Shown here: piece by piece, positions 1-8,738 of the stretch | Layout of the letters: each line of letters starts with the position of its first letter | Numbering within the stretch: the stretch's first letter is position 1 | Source of the DNA: an uncultured bacterium | GTDB lineage: Bacteria; Verrucomicrobiota; Kiritimatiellia; RFP12; UBA1067 | DNA length: 39,059 bases | Reading direction: 5' to 3' | Assembly (NCBI GenBank): GCA_902761035.1 | Contig: CACWIW010000023.1 | Location: 1 to 39,059, forward strand | The notes under the pieces: generated by a model | Databases searched by the model: none | What the model was told of the DNA's origin: nothing | What the model saw: only the letters and a program-made list of their open reading frames with translations | Position numbers and translations under genes: made by a program

Positions 1-375
1 ACCGCAACAATCATCATGCGCCTTTCCTTCCCCAACCCCGACCGCATGCTCATTCCGAACAGCTATGTGACGCTCCTTACCGACCGCAAGGTTCCTCCGA
101 AGATGGCGAGCATCCCGCAGCAGGCGATATTCGACCTCACGGGCGGCAGCCAGGGCGTGTGGGTGTTGAAGGACGACGATACGGTCGAAGAGCGCGTTGT
201 TGAGGTGCGCGAGATGAACGAGGGCTGGTCGCCAGTCGTTTCCGGACTCAAGCTCGGCGAGAAGGTTATCATTTCCGGCACCGGTAAGCTCTCGCCCGGC
301 ATGAAGGTGAAGGTGGTCGAGCCTACCATGAACGACGACCTCGACCCCAACTACCAGTCGCCTGTGAAGGAATAG
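1..375 (+). CDS. RND efflux periplasmic adaptor (membrane fusion protein), C-terminal part
   Basis: Only the C-terminal ~124 residues are in the window. The reading frame is open from base 1, so the first in-frame ATG at 16 is probably internal. The residues around MLIPNSYVTL match the membrane-proximal domain of HlyD/AcrA-type adaptors, where a 'pG..v.v' strand precedes the PQQAIF segment typical of this family. This protein would link an inner-membrane RND pump to an outer-membrane channel in the periplasm. The gene heads an operon whose next members are a BASS-type transporter (8-nt gap), the RND pump and the outer-membrane factor, which supports the assignment. The N-terminal signal or lipobox and the hairpin domain lie upstream of the window. 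Confidence 0.85.
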   Translation, partial: TATIIMRLSFPNPDRMLIPNSYVTLLTDRKVPPKMASIPQQAIFDLTGGSQGVWVLKDDDTVEERVVEVREMNEGWSPVVSGLKLGEKVIISGTGKLSPGMKVKVVEPTMNDDLDPNYQSPVKE

Positions 376-382
376 TGAGTAG

Positions 383-1366
383 ATGATGCGGTTTCTCCAG
401 GCCGTTTCGGCGTGGCTGGCGAAGTGGACGCCGCTCTTCATCGCCCTTGTGGCGGTGGGGACGTACTTCGTGCCGGATGCGTTCGGGTGGGTGCGCGGCG
501 ACACGCAGACGGCCGTCCTCGGCGTGATCATGCTCACGATGGGCATGACGCTCAAGGACGAGGACTTCAAGATTCTCGCGTCGCGTCCGCAGGACATGGT
601 CATCGGCGCGCTCGCGCAGTTCACGTTCATGCCACTCATCGCGTGGATACTCGTCCGCTTGCTCGGCTTGCCGCGCGAGGTCGGCGTGGGGTTGATGCTC
701 GTGGGATGTTGTCCGGGCGGCGTCTCCTCCAACATCATGAGCTTCCTATGCAAGGGCGACGTGGCGTTCTCCGTGGGGATGACGACGGTCTCGACTCTTG
801 CGGCGCCGCTGATGACGCCGTTCCTGATGCTGTGGCTCGCGGGGGAGACCGTGGACGTGGACGCAGTCGGGATGTTCAAGTCGATTCTGATCGTCACCAT
901 CTTGCCGATTGCGGTTGGGTATGTGCTCAACGCGCTGTTCCAGAAAAGGAACGGCTACCGCGAGGCACTGAAGGTCATGCCGGGCATTGCAGTGCTGGGG
1001 CTCGCGTGCATCGTGGGCGGTGTGGTGTCGGCACACGGCGCGAGCATCGTGAAGTCGGGCGTTCTCATTTTCGTGGGCGTGTTCCTGCACAATTCGCTTG
1101 GTTATGTGCTGGGTTATCTTTCCGGCGTTGCGGCGCGGTTCCCGCAGTCGAAGCGGCGGACGATCTCCATTGAAGTTGGAATGCAGAACGCGGGGCTCGC
1201 GACTGTGCTTGCGGGCAAGCACTTCCCGGCAATGCCGGAGGCGGCCGTCGCATCGGCCGTATCGTGCGTGTGGCATTCCGTCTCGGGCGCGCTCCTCGCG
1301 GGAATCTTCAACATGGCTGATGCGCTCGTTGCTAGCACAAAGAAACAATTACGAGGATTAAAATAA
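383..1366 (+). CDS. Bile acid:sodium symporter (BASS/SBF) family transporter
   Basis: A 327-aa, very hydrophobic protein with about nine or ten membrane segments, the normal size for the BASS/SBF family. Two family signatures are visible: CCPGGVSSNIMSFLCKGDVA around residues 112-131, corresponding to the first unwound crossover helix, and EVGMQNAGLA around residue 265, the E..GxQN motif of the second. Family members import organic anions such as bile acids, pantoate or 2-oxoacids with sodium; the substrate cannot be read here. The gene lies between the adaptor and pump genes of an RND efflux operon. Its TAA stop shares one base with the ATG of the pump gene (TAATG), so translation is probably coupled. 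Tandem ATGs at 383 and 386 leave the exact start open; an AAGGA lies about 11 nt upstream of 383. Confidence 0.88.
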   Translation: MMRFLQAVSAWLAKWTPLFIALVAVGTYFVPDAFGWVRGDTQTAVLGVIMLTMGMTLKDEDFKILASRPQDMVIGALAQFTFMPLIAWILVRLLGLPREVGVGLMLVGCCPGGVSSNIMSFLCKGDVAFSVGMTTVSTLAAPLMTPFLMLWLAGETVDVDAVGMFKSILIVTILPIAVGYVLNALFQKRNGYREALKVMPGIAVLGLACIVGGVVSAHGASIVKSGVLIFVGVFLHNSLGYVLGYLSGVAARFPQSKRRTISIEVGMQNAGLATVLAGKHFPAMPEAAVASAVSCVWHSVSGALLAGIFNMADALVASTKKQLRGLK

Positions 1367-4300
1367 TGAAACTTGGAATAAGAGAGTCGATCGACAAAAT
1401 CAAGACGTTCTCGCGAATCTTCGTGGAACGTCCGAGGTTCGCTATGGTCATTGCCATCGTGCTGACGATGGCGGGCGCGATGGCGATCTTCAAGTTGCCT
1501 ATCTCGCAGTACCCGCGTCTCACGCCGCCGTCGATCTCCGTGTCGTACAGCTACCCCGGCGCGAACGCGAAGGAAATCCTCAACACCGTCGCGATGCCGA
1601 TCGAGGACGAGGTGAACGGCGTGGATGACATGCTGTACATGGTCGGCTCCTGCTCCGACACCGGCGACTACCAGCTGCAGGTGTCCTTCGAGGTGGAGTC
1701 GGACCGCGACATGGACATGGTCAAGGTGCAGAACCGCGTGGCGCAGGCCGAGGCGAAACTTCCCAGCGAGGTGAAGCAGCTCGGCGGCCGCATCCGCGCG
1801 CAGGCCGAGGACATGCTCGGCGTCATCTGCCTCCGCTCGCCGAAGGGCACGATGTCGCGTCTGCAGATCAGCGACTACATCTTCGGCACCATCCAGCCCG
1901 TGCTGCTGCGCATCCCCGGCGTGGGCGAGGCCACGGTCTACGGTCCGCGCCTCTCGATGCGCGTGTGGATGGACCCCGACCGCATGGCCGCGCAGGGCAT
2001 CAACTCCGAGGAGGTGATCGCCGCCGTCACGCGCCAGAACGTGCAGGCGTCTGTCGGCGCCGTGGGCGCGTCGCCAATTCCCGCGCACGGCGCGAAGGTC
2101 TACACCCTTACCGCCAAGGGCCGCCTGATGAAGCCCGAGGAGTTCAACGAGATCGTCATCCGACGCGACGACAAGGGCGGCATCGTGAAGCTCAAGGACA
2201 TCGCGCGCACGGAGATCGGCGAGCAGAACTACATGTTCACCGGACAGTTCAACGGCGGCAACGCCGTGTCCGTAGCCCTCCAGCAGAAGCCCGGCGCGAA
2301 CGCGATCGCCACGATGAACCAGATCCAGAAGGAGATGGACCGCCTCGCCCAGTCGTTCCCCGAAGACCTGGAGTGGATTACCCCGTACGACGCCACCGAC
2401 TACGTGCGCATGTGCGTGAAGGAGATCGTGATGACGCTCGCCATCACGTTCGGCCTCGTGGTGCTCGTGTGCTACCTCTTCCTGCAGGACTGGCGCGCCA
2501 CGCTCATCCCGTGCCTCACGATCCCAGTCTCGCTCTGCTCAACGTTCATCCTCATGGCCATTCTCGGCTACACGATCAACATCCTCACGCTGTTCGGGCT
2601 GGTGCTCGCAATCGGCGTGGTGGTGGACGACTGCATCGTCGTGGTCGAGCGCGTGCAGTTCCTCATCGAGACCCGCGGGCTCAACGCGAAGGAGGCGACC
2701 ATCCAGGCGATGAGCGACGTGACGAGCGCCGTCATCGCGACGACGCTCGTGCTCCTCGGCATCTTCGTGCCCGTCGGCTTCATGAGCGGCATCACGGGCC
2801 GCATCTACCAGCAGTTCTCCGTGACGCTTTCGGCGGCCGTGTGCTTCTCCACGCTCTGCGCGCTCACGCTCGCGCCGGCTCTCTGCTCGCTCATCCTGCG
2901 CGAGTCGCGTCCGTACAAGCACGGCCCCCTCGCCTGGTTCAACTGGGCCGTCGAAAAATTCAAGGGACTGTTCATCACGGCCGCCAAGTGGCTCGCCAGC
3001 CGCATCTTCCTCGCGGGCGTCCTCCTTTTGCTGACCGTCCTCGTGACAGTCTCGCTCTTCACCAAGACGCAGACCGCGTTCCTTCCTGACGAGGACCAGC
3101 GCGTCATCTTCGCTTCGATGGAGATGCCCGAAGGCACCGCGCGCGACCGCAGCCGTGACGCCGCCCTGCGCGCCGTGGAGCTGCTGCGCACGCTGCCGGA
3201 GGTGTCGAGCGTGCTCACGGTGACGGGCTTCTCCATGATCGGCGGGCGCGGCGAGAACCAGACGCTCGTCATCATCGACCTCAAGGGTTGGGACGAGCGC
3301 CCGCTCCCCGAACAGCACGCCTCGGCGCTCGTCGGGCGCATCCAGAAACTGCTTGCCGGCGTGCCTGAGCCGAAGTGGCAGGTATTCATGCCCCCCGCGA
3401 TTCCCGGCCTCGGCATGACGAACGGCATCTCGGTACACATCCAGGACAAGGCCGAAGCCGACCCGATGAAGATGGACGAGGTGAAGAACATGCTTCTCGC
3501 GAAGATCAACGCGAACCCGAACGTGCTGATGGCGTTCTCCGGCTACAACGCCAAGACGCCCCACCTGAAGTTCAACCTCAACCGCGAGAAGACGGAGATG
3601 TTCCACGTGCCCGTGGCGACGATCTACGCGACGCTCCAGAACTACCTCGGCTCGCGTTACGTGAACGACGTGAACCTCGGCACGCAGGTGAACCGCGTGA
3701 CGGTTGCCGCCGAGGCGTCCGCCCGCGACACGCCCGAAGCCGTGGAACGCCTCTACGTGCGCTCCGACACCGGCGCGATGGTGCCCGTCGGCTCGCTCGG
3801 CACGATCACGCACGAACTCGGTCCCCGCGCCATCAACACGCGCGACAAGTACGTGACCGCCCAGCTCACCATCTTGCCGAAGCCCGGCGTACCGTCGGGC
3901 CTCGTGATGAATGAGCTGCGCGACCTGTTCAAGGCCGAGCTGCCGGACGGCTTCGGCTACGACTGGGCTGCGCTCTCCTATCAGGAGCAGCGCAACGAGG
4001 GCACGGCCGCGCCGCTCATCCTGCTCGCGGTGCTCTTCGGATACCTGTTCCTTGTCGCGCAGTACGAGAGCTGGACGATTCCGATGCCGGTGATGCTCTC
4101 CATCTTCGTGGCAGTGTTCGGTGCGCTTATGGGCCTCAAGTACTGGGGAATCTTCGCCACGGGCAAGCCATTCGCTCTATCGATCTACGCGCAGCTCGGC
4201 CTTGTGCTCCTCGTGGGACTCGCCTCGAAGAACGCCATCCTGCTCGTGGAGTTCGCGAAGGACAAGCGCGAGAACGAGGGCTACTCCATCGTGGAAGCGG

Positions 4301-4584
4301 CGGGCGCGGCCGCAGGCGAGCGTCTGCGCGCCCTGCTGATGACGGCGCTCACCACGCTCCTCGGCACGCTCCCCATGATGATCGCAACCGGCGCGGGCGC
4401 CGCGAGCCGCAACCACCTCGGCACGACCGAGTTCTGGGGAATGTTCGCGTCGGTCGTGTTCGGCATCCTGCTGGTGCCGGGGCTCTACGCGCTCTTCCAG
4501 ACATGGCGCGAGAGGGTCAAGCGCTTCTTCGCATACCTGTCGGCGCGCGCGCGCCGCCGCCGCGAGCTGAAGGCCAGGATCTGA
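1366..4584 (+). CDS. RND multidrug efflux pump, inner-membrane subunit (AcrB/MexB, HAE1 family)
   Basis: At 1072 aa this is full length for a hydrophobe/amphiphile exporter. It starts with a cytoplasmic helix (IFVERPRFAMVIAIVL) and TM1. The TM4 proton-relay pair is present as D421-D422 in GVVVDDCIVVVERV, and the TM10 lysine as K955 in GLASKNAILLVEFAKD, so the proton-coupling residues are intact. Two large periplasmic loops (about residues 40-335 and 560-870) are as expected for porter and docking domains. It would export drugs, bile salts or other amphiphiles using proton motive force, in complex with the adaptor upstream and the outer-membrane factor downstream. The start ATG overlaps the preceding stop, with GAGGA about 8 nt upstream. 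Confidence 0.96.
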   Translation: MKLGIRESIDKIKTFSRIFVERPRFAMVIAIVLTMAGAMAIFKLPISQYPRLTPPSISVSYSYPGANAKEILNTVAMPIEDEVNGVDDMLYMVGSCSDTGDYQLQVSFEVESDRDMDMVKVQNRVAQAEAKLPSEVKQLGGRIRAQAEDMLGVICLRSPKGTMSRLQISDYIFGTIQPVLLRIPGVGEATVYGPRLSMRVWMDPDRMAAQGINSEEVIAAVTRQNVQASVGAVGASPIPAHGAKVYTLTAKGRLMKPEEFNEIVIRRDDKGGIVKLKDIARTEIGEQNYMFTGQFNGGNAVSVALQQKPGANAIATMNQIQKEMDRLAQSFPEDLEWITPYDATDYVRMCVKEIVMTLAITFGLVVLVCYLFLQDWRATLIPCLTIPVSLCSTFILMAILGYTINILTLFGLVLAIGVVVDDCIVVVERVQFLIETRGLNAKEATIQAMSDVTSAVIATTLVLLGIFVPVGFMSGITGRIYQQFSVTLSAAVCFSTLCALTLAPALCSLILRESRPYKHGPLAWFNWAVEKFKGLFITAAKWLASRIFLAGVLLLLTVLVTVSLFTKTQTAFLPDEDQRVIFASMEMPEGTARDRSRDAALRAVELLRTLPEVSSVLTVTGFSMIGGRGENQTLVIIDLKGWDERPLPEQHASALVGRIQKLLAGVPEPKWQVFMPPAIPGLGMTNGISVHIQDKAEADPMKMDEVKNMLLAKINANPNVLMAFSGYNAKTPHLKFNLNREKTEMFHVPVATIYATLQNYLGSRYVNDVNLGTQVNRVTVAAEASARDTPEAVERLYVRSDTGAMVPVGSLGTITHELGPRAINTRDKYVTAQLTILPKPGVPSGLVMNELRDLFKAELPDGFGYDWAALSYQEQRNEGTAAPLILLAVLFGYLFLVAQYESWTIPMPVMLSIFVAVFGALMGLKYWGIFATGKPFALSIYAQLGLVLLVGLASKNAILLVEFAKDKRENEGYSIVEAAGAAAGERLRALLMTALTTLLGTLPMMIATGAGAASRNHLGTTEFWGMFASVVFGILLVPGLYALFQTWRERVKRFFAYLSARARRRRELKARI

Positions 4585-4604
4585 TTTAGAAAAGGAGAAA
4601 TGAA

Positions 4605-6104
4605 ATGATACGAGAGACATGCTTCATCGGCGCCGCCGCACTGTGCGCGCTTGCGCTGGCCGTGGCCGGATGCAAGGGCTGGGCCGTGGGTCCAGACTAC
4701 AAGGAGCCGGAAGTCAAGGCCGCCGACGTGACGTTGCCCGACGCCGGGTACCCGACGACGAACAAGACCGAGACCGGCGAGCTGAAGCCTGCCGAAGGGA
4801 AGGACGACACGCGCAAGGAGATCTCCGCAGAGTCGATAAAGACGTGGTGGACGCAGTTCAACGACGACGTCCTGACGGATCTCGTCGATACTGCAGTCTC
4901 AAACAACCTCTCATTCCTCATGGCACAGGAGCGCCTCGTCCAGGCACGGTGGACGCTCGTGGGAGCGCGAGCCGCGTTCCTGCCGAGCATCACGATGGAC
5001 GGTACCTACACGCGTTCGGGCGCGCACGGTTTCACGAGCTCGCGCGGCGGCAGCGGGACGGCCTACCACGGCGACCACTGGAACAGCGGCTTCGACGCGT
5101 CGTGGGAGATCGACGTCTTCGGCGGCACGCGCCGCCAGTACGAGTCGGCGGAGGCCCAGCTCGACGCGACAGCCTGCTCGCTCGACGACGCCTGGGTGTC
5201 GCTCACGGCCGAGATAGCGAGTACCTACGTGGAGTTGCGTACGGTGCAGGAACGTCTGAAGGTGGCGCGCACGAACCTCAAGCTGCAGAGCGAGACTTAC
5301 GACATCCTCAAATCGCGCCTTGACAGCGGCATTGGCGACGAGCTTGCCGTCAAGCAGGCGAAGTACAACGTTGAGCAGACGCGCGCCTCGCTCCCGAACC
5401 TCCACGCGAGCGCGGAACAGTACATGAACGCGATCGCGATTCTCGCCGGCAAGATGCCGGGCGCCCTCCACGACGAACTTCGTCCTCTGCCCGCGCGCGA
5501 CTGGCTGATCGCGCCGCAGCGCGTTGCCGCCATCCCGCTCGACGTGATACGCCGCCGTCCCGACGTGCGTGCCGCCGAGCGCTCGCTCGCCGCGCAGGTC
5601 GCCTCCGTCGGCGTGGCCAAGGCGCAGTTCTTCCCGAAGTTCTACATCAACGGCTCCATCGGACTCGACAGCATCGACGCCAACAAGTTCTTCCGCCGCG
5701 ATGCGTTCATGGGTTCCATCGGCCCGGCCTTCCGCTGGCCGATCTTCCAGGGCGGCAACCTCATCGCTGCCATGCGGTCCGCCGAGTCGAAGATGTCCGA
5801 GGCCGCGCAGAAGTACGAGCTCGCCGTGCAGAACGCCTACGGCGAGGCGCGCAACGCCTACAGCTCCTACACGCAGGAGTACCACCGCTACCAGTCCCTG
5901 CAGGACGCCGTGAAGGCCGCGCAGGACGCCGTCAACATCTCGCAGGACCTCTACAAAAACGGCCTCAAGGACTTCAACAACGTGCTCGACGCGCAGCGCT
6001 CGCTGCTCACTCTCGAGGAGTCTTTGACCATAAGCAGAGGCAAGATTACGACCAACCTGATCGCCCTCTACAAGGCGCTCGGAGGCGGAATCGCGCTGAA
6101 GTGA
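4605..6104 (+). CDS. RND efflux outer-membrane channel lipoprotein (NodT/OprM family)
   Basis: A 499-aa TolC-like outer-membrane factor. It begins with a lipoprotein signal peptide ending in VAGC (Cys23), followed by GPDYKEPEV, the standard start of mature NodT-family proteins. Two OEP repeats follow, with the segments TWWTQFNDDVLTDLVDTAV near residue 85 and a second long helical region after residue 290 containing RRRPDVRAAERSL, both typical of the family. It would form the outer-membrane trimeric exit duct for the pump encoded 20 nt upstream. AAAAGGAG (about 4590-4597) provides a good ribosome-binding site. It is the last gene of the efflux operon; no clear intrinsic terminator is visible after it. 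Confidence 0.95.
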   Translation: MIRETCFIGAAALCALALAVAGCKGWAVGPDYKEPEVKAADVTLPDAGYPTTNKTETGELKPAEGKDDTRKEISAESIKTWWTQFNDDVLTDLVDTAVSNNLSFLMAQERLVQARWTLVGARAAFLPSITMDGTYTRSGAHGFTSSRGGSGTAYHGDHWNSGFDASWEIDVFGGTRRQYESAEAQLDATACSLDDAWVSLTAEIASTYVELRTVQERLKVARTNLKLQSETYDILKSRLDSGIGDELAVKQAKYNVEQTRASLPNLHASAEQYMNAIAILAGKMPGALHDELRPLPARDWLIAPQRVAAIPLDVIRRRPDVRAAERSLAAQVASVGVAKAQFFPKFYINGSIGLDSIDANKFFRRDAFMGSIGPAFRWPIFQGGNLIAAMRSAESKMSEAAQKYELAVQNAYGEARNAYSSYTQEYHRYQSLQDAVKAAQDAVNISQDLYKNGLKDFNNVLDAQRSLLTLEESLTISRGKITTNLIALYKALGGGIALK

Positions 6105-6139
6105 TCCAGACCCGTCCAAAACTTTTTTACATTTTACAG

Positions 6140-6168
6140 TTGCCATTATCGCAGATTTCTATTATCCT
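6140..6168 (+). promoter_or_regulatory. Sigma-70-type promoter for the 6239-9493 operon
   Basis: TTGCCA (6140-6145) and TATCCT (6163-6168) are separated by 17 nt in an AT-rich gap between the efflux operon and the coiled-coil gene. The predicted start lies about 65 nt before the ATG at 6239. Found by consensus matching only. Confidence 0.5.
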
Positions 6169-6238
6169 ATTCAACCGTGACTGCGCGGACTAGGTTTGCG
6201 CGGCCCAAAAATCTGTCCTAAAGAAGGTAGAAAACATC

Positions 6239-7393
6239 ATGAACAAGGCTGTACACGCGCTCGTCTACGTGATTCTGGCTGTCGCCGGCGTCGCGCTGTA
6301 TTTCGAGTTGAACCTGTTTGAAAAGAAGGAACTGCTGAAGGATAGCAACGAGCAGCTTCGCAACTGCATCGTCAAGTTGTCGTCCTTCATCGAGGCTGAG
6401 GACGCCGCTCCTGGCGCAAACCTCGCGGCAAAGAAGGATGTCTCCCCCCGCGAGGCGCGCGAGGTGGACGACCCCGATACGGAGAACCTGCTCGAGGACT
6501 ACCATCCCGAATTCGAGAAGAGCGATGTGAAGCTCATGAAGTGGGGCGACTCGCAGGCCGCGCAGCTGCGGCGCCTCTACGCCCTGGACGCCGAGGGCAA
6601 CAAGCAGCCCGACGTGGCCAATCCCGGCAAGTTCATCACGAAGGGTCCCGGCACGGCGCAGGAACTTGTCGATTCCATCACCGACCGCGCGTCCAAGCAG
6701 TACGAGAAGCTCGGCAAGACGCGTCAGGAGCTGGCGAGCGTACGCTCGAAACTCCAGAAGCTCGTGACTGACTTCAACGAGCTGCCGAAGGAGATTCGCC
6801 TGGACAAGATCGAGATCGAGAAGCGTGGCAAGGAAATCGAGAAGCTTAACTCCGAAAAGACGGCCCTCGAGGACCAGCTGCAGAAGACTAAGTCCGAGGT
6901 TGAAGACCTCAAGACGGAGGTCACGTCGCTCAAGGACGAGGTCTCCACCGCTAAGGACGAGACGGAAGCCGTGAAGGAAGATCTTGATAAGGAGCGGAAG
7001 AAGGTCGAACACCTGACGAACCTCCTCAAGACCCAGACGGCCGCGCCGCGCGCGTCCGGAACCATGACGGCTGGCGGCGGCCAGCTTACCAACGGCTACA
7101 AGGGGACGATCTCTAAGGTCAACAACGAAAAGCTTTACGTTGTTGTCAAATTTGAGGATTCGGCTCTGGACGAGCTTCTCGGTGCAGACCGCAGCAACCC
7201 GCTGACGCCGCATGAAATGTATGTGGTCCGTAAAGCAAAGGACGCGGACGGCAAGGAAACCAAGACAATCGTCGGCAAGATCCGTCTGCGTCAGTGGACG
7301 CCCAATACGAACTTCGTGCTGGCACAGGTGTTGAAGGACTTCGCGCAGGATCCTCTGGTGATCGAGGAAGGCGATGCCGTCATTACCGACTAA
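6239..7393 (+). CDS. Membrane-anchored coiled-coil protein of unknown function
   Basis: 384 aa. An uncleaved N-terminal membrane helix (about residues 7-24) is followed by a charged, helical periplasmic or cytoplasmic body. Residues about 140-270 form a long heptad-rich coiled coil, with many E/K/L repeats such as LEDQLQKTKSEVEDLKTEV. A Gly/Ala-rich linker near 275-295 leads to a compact C-terminal domain of about 95 residues that ends VIEEGDAVITD and resembles a small beta-rich domain. I recognise no named family. The gene has AAGGT about 8 nt upstream and its own promoter. Its last 20 nt overlap the start of the small lipoprotein gene at 7374, so the two are likely translated together. A scaffold or envelope-spanning role is a guess from shape only. 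Confidence 0.8.
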   Translation: MNKAVHALVYVILAVAGVALYFELNLFEKKELLKDSNEQLRNCIVKLSSFIEAEDAAPGANLAAKKDVSPREAREVDDPDTENLLEDYHPEFEKSDVKLMKWGDSQAAQLRRLYALDAEGNKQPDVANPGKFITKGPGTAQELVDSITDRASKQYEKLGKTRQELASVRSKLQKLVTDFNELPKEIRLDKIEIEKRGKEIEKLNSEKTALEDQLQKTKSEVEDLKTEVTSLKDEVSTAKDETEAVKEDLDKERKKVEHLTNLLKTQTAAPRASGTMTAGGGQLTNGYKGTISKVNNEKLYVVVKFEDSALDELLGADRSNPLTPHEMYVVRKAKDADGKETKTIVGKIRLRQWTPNTNFVLAQVLKDFAQDPLVIEEGDAVITD

Positions 7394-7547
7394 GTTCCTG
7401 TGGGCGCTGCTTGCCGCATTCGTCCTGTTCGGCTTGACGGGATGCATTGCGGATACGGCTGCCGACTCAGATCTGCCGTGGGCGACGAACCACTCGTGGG
7501 AGAGCCTCGGCCCGTTGCCCGCACAGATGATTGATCCACATGATTGA
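7374..7547 (+). CDS. Small lipoprotein with LPW..SWE motif (57 aa)
   Basis: A short gene that overlaps both neighbours. Translation from ATG 7374 gives MPSLPTKFLWALLAAFVLFG followed by LTGC (Cys24), a textbook lipobox after a hydrophobic signal. The mature part is only 34 residues and contains SDLPWATNHSWE, then a proline-rich tail, ending at TGA 7545-7547. From memory, tiny lipoproteins with D-L-P-W..P-x-SWE occur repeatedly in Verrucomicrobiota-type genomes, so this is probably a real, conserved but uncharacterised gene; that recollection was not checked. It overlaps the coiled-coil gene by 20 nt and the start of the pseudouridine synthase gene by 8 nt. Coupled translation within the operon is likely. 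Confidence 0.78.
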   Translation: MPSLPTKFLWALLAAFVLFGLTGCIADTAADSDLPWATNHSWESLGPLPAQMIDPHD

Positions 7548-8469
7548 GGACGCAGACTTCATCGTGGAAACAGGCGGCATCCGTTTGGATGCCGCCTTGT
7601 TGTCCCGTTTCCCCACTTCCACGCGCGCGTTCTGCCGCGCGGCCTGTGCGGACGGGGACGTCTCGGTGAACGGCCGCCCCGCCATCAAGGGACAGAAGCT
7701 GCAAGGCGGCGAACGTATCCAAGTGCGCCGCCTCGCCGAAGCGAGCGACAACCGCGTTGCTCCGAATCCAGCAGTACACGTGCGGTGCGTATTTGAGGAC
7801 GCTGCGCTGCTCGCCTTCGACAAGCCGGCCGCCCAGCCCGTACAGCCACTCACATACCGCGAGACCGGCACGCTGATGAACGGCGTTGTCGCCCGCTGGC
7901 CCGACGTGCGCGACGTGGGCGACCAGCCGCTCATGGCCGGCGCGCTGCACCGCATCGACGCGGACACTTCGGGGCTCGTTCTCGTCGCGCGCACGCCCGT
8001 TGCCTTTGACGCCCTCCGCGCGCAGTTTGCCGCGCAGACGGTGAAGAAGACCTACCTTGCGCTTGTAGAAGGCTCCGTGGCCGTGGGCGGGACGCTGGAG
8101 AACGATCTCGTCCATGACCCTACGCTACCGTTCTGCCGCATGATTGACATTCACCGCGCGCGTGCCCGCGTGAAGGCCGCGCCGCTCCACGCCGTTACGC
8201 AGTTCGCTCCCGTCGCCCGGACCTCCTGCGGCAATGAAGAGCGCACGCTTCTCGAAGTGACTATCTACACTGGCGTTACGCACCAGATACGCGCACAGCT
8301 CGCCCTCGCCGGAATGCACATCGTGAACGACCGACTCTACGGTGCGTTCGCCGTGGAGAACCAGGTCGGACATTGTCTCCACGCCCTTGCGGCATCGTTC
8401 CGTCATCCCATATCGAACGACGATATGGAAATCCGCACGCCGTACCCTGATTGGGGGCATGTCCAGTGA
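7540..8469 (+). CDS. RluA-family 23S rRNA/tRNA pseudouridine synthase
   Basis: 309 aa from the ATG at 7540; a TTG at 7531 would add three residues and has no better ribosome site. An N-terminal S4-like RNA-binding domain (about residues 12-65, with VSVNGRPAIKGQKLQGGERI) is followed by the catalytic domain. Its signature HRIDADTSGLVLVA places the catalytic aspartate at about D140. The late motif THQIRAQLALAGMHIVNDRL is the usual RluA/RluD C-terminal block. It converts specific uridines in structured RNA to pseudouridine; whether the target is rRNA helix 69 or another site cannot be decided from the sequence. It lies inside an operon of envelope genes, overlapping both neighbours. Confidence 0.92.
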   Translation: MIEDADFIVETGGIRLDAALLSRFPTSTRAFCRAACADGDVSVNGRPAIKGQKLQGGERIQVRRLAEASDNRVAPNPAVHVRCVFEDAALLAFDKPAAQPVQPLTYRETGTLMNGVVARWPDVRDVGDQPLMAGALHRIDADTSGLVLVARTPVAFDALRAQFAAQTVKKTYLALVEGSVAVGGTLENDLVHDPTLPFCRMIDIHRARARVKAAPLHAVTQFAPVARTSCGNEERTLLEVTIYTGVTHQIRAQLALAGMHIVNDRLYGAFAVENQVGHCLHALAASFRHPISNDDMEIRTPYPDWGHVQ

Positions 8470-8738
8470 GCGACACGCTCCCGACGCTTTCCCTGCGCAC
8501 GCCGCCGCGCTACGGTCGTCGTACCGTCCTCGCCGCGATTGCTGCGCTCGTGCTCGTCGGGTTGTCGTTCTGCGTTGATTTCGCCGCGTCGAATCAGGTT
8601 GGATATACCGACTTGCCGACCAAGTGGACGCTTTACCTTGCCGGCGTTGCGCTCTACTACGCGGCAATCTGCCTCTTCCTCTGGTTCCGCCAGCGCCGAC
8701 GTGTGGATGCGCGTACAACAAAGAAAGACTCAGAATGA
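8466..8738 (+). CDS. Small membrane protein with two TM helices, unknown function
   Basis: 90 aa from a GTG start at 8466 that overlaps the preceding stop as GTGA; a run of G (8452-8456) lies about 9 nt upstream. The protein has a short basic N-terminus, a first membrane helix near residues 22-38 (VLAAIAALVLVGLSFCVDF), a short loop with YTDLPTKW, and a second helix near 56-74 followed by an Arg-rich cytoplasmic tail. No family recognised. The stop overlaps the next ATG as ATGA, so it is translated in the same operon. Confidence 0.72.
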   Translation: MSDTLPTLSLRTPPRYGRRTVLAAIAALVLVGLSFCVDFAASNQVGYTDLPTKWTLYLAGVALYYAAICLFLWFRQRRRVDARTTKKDSE

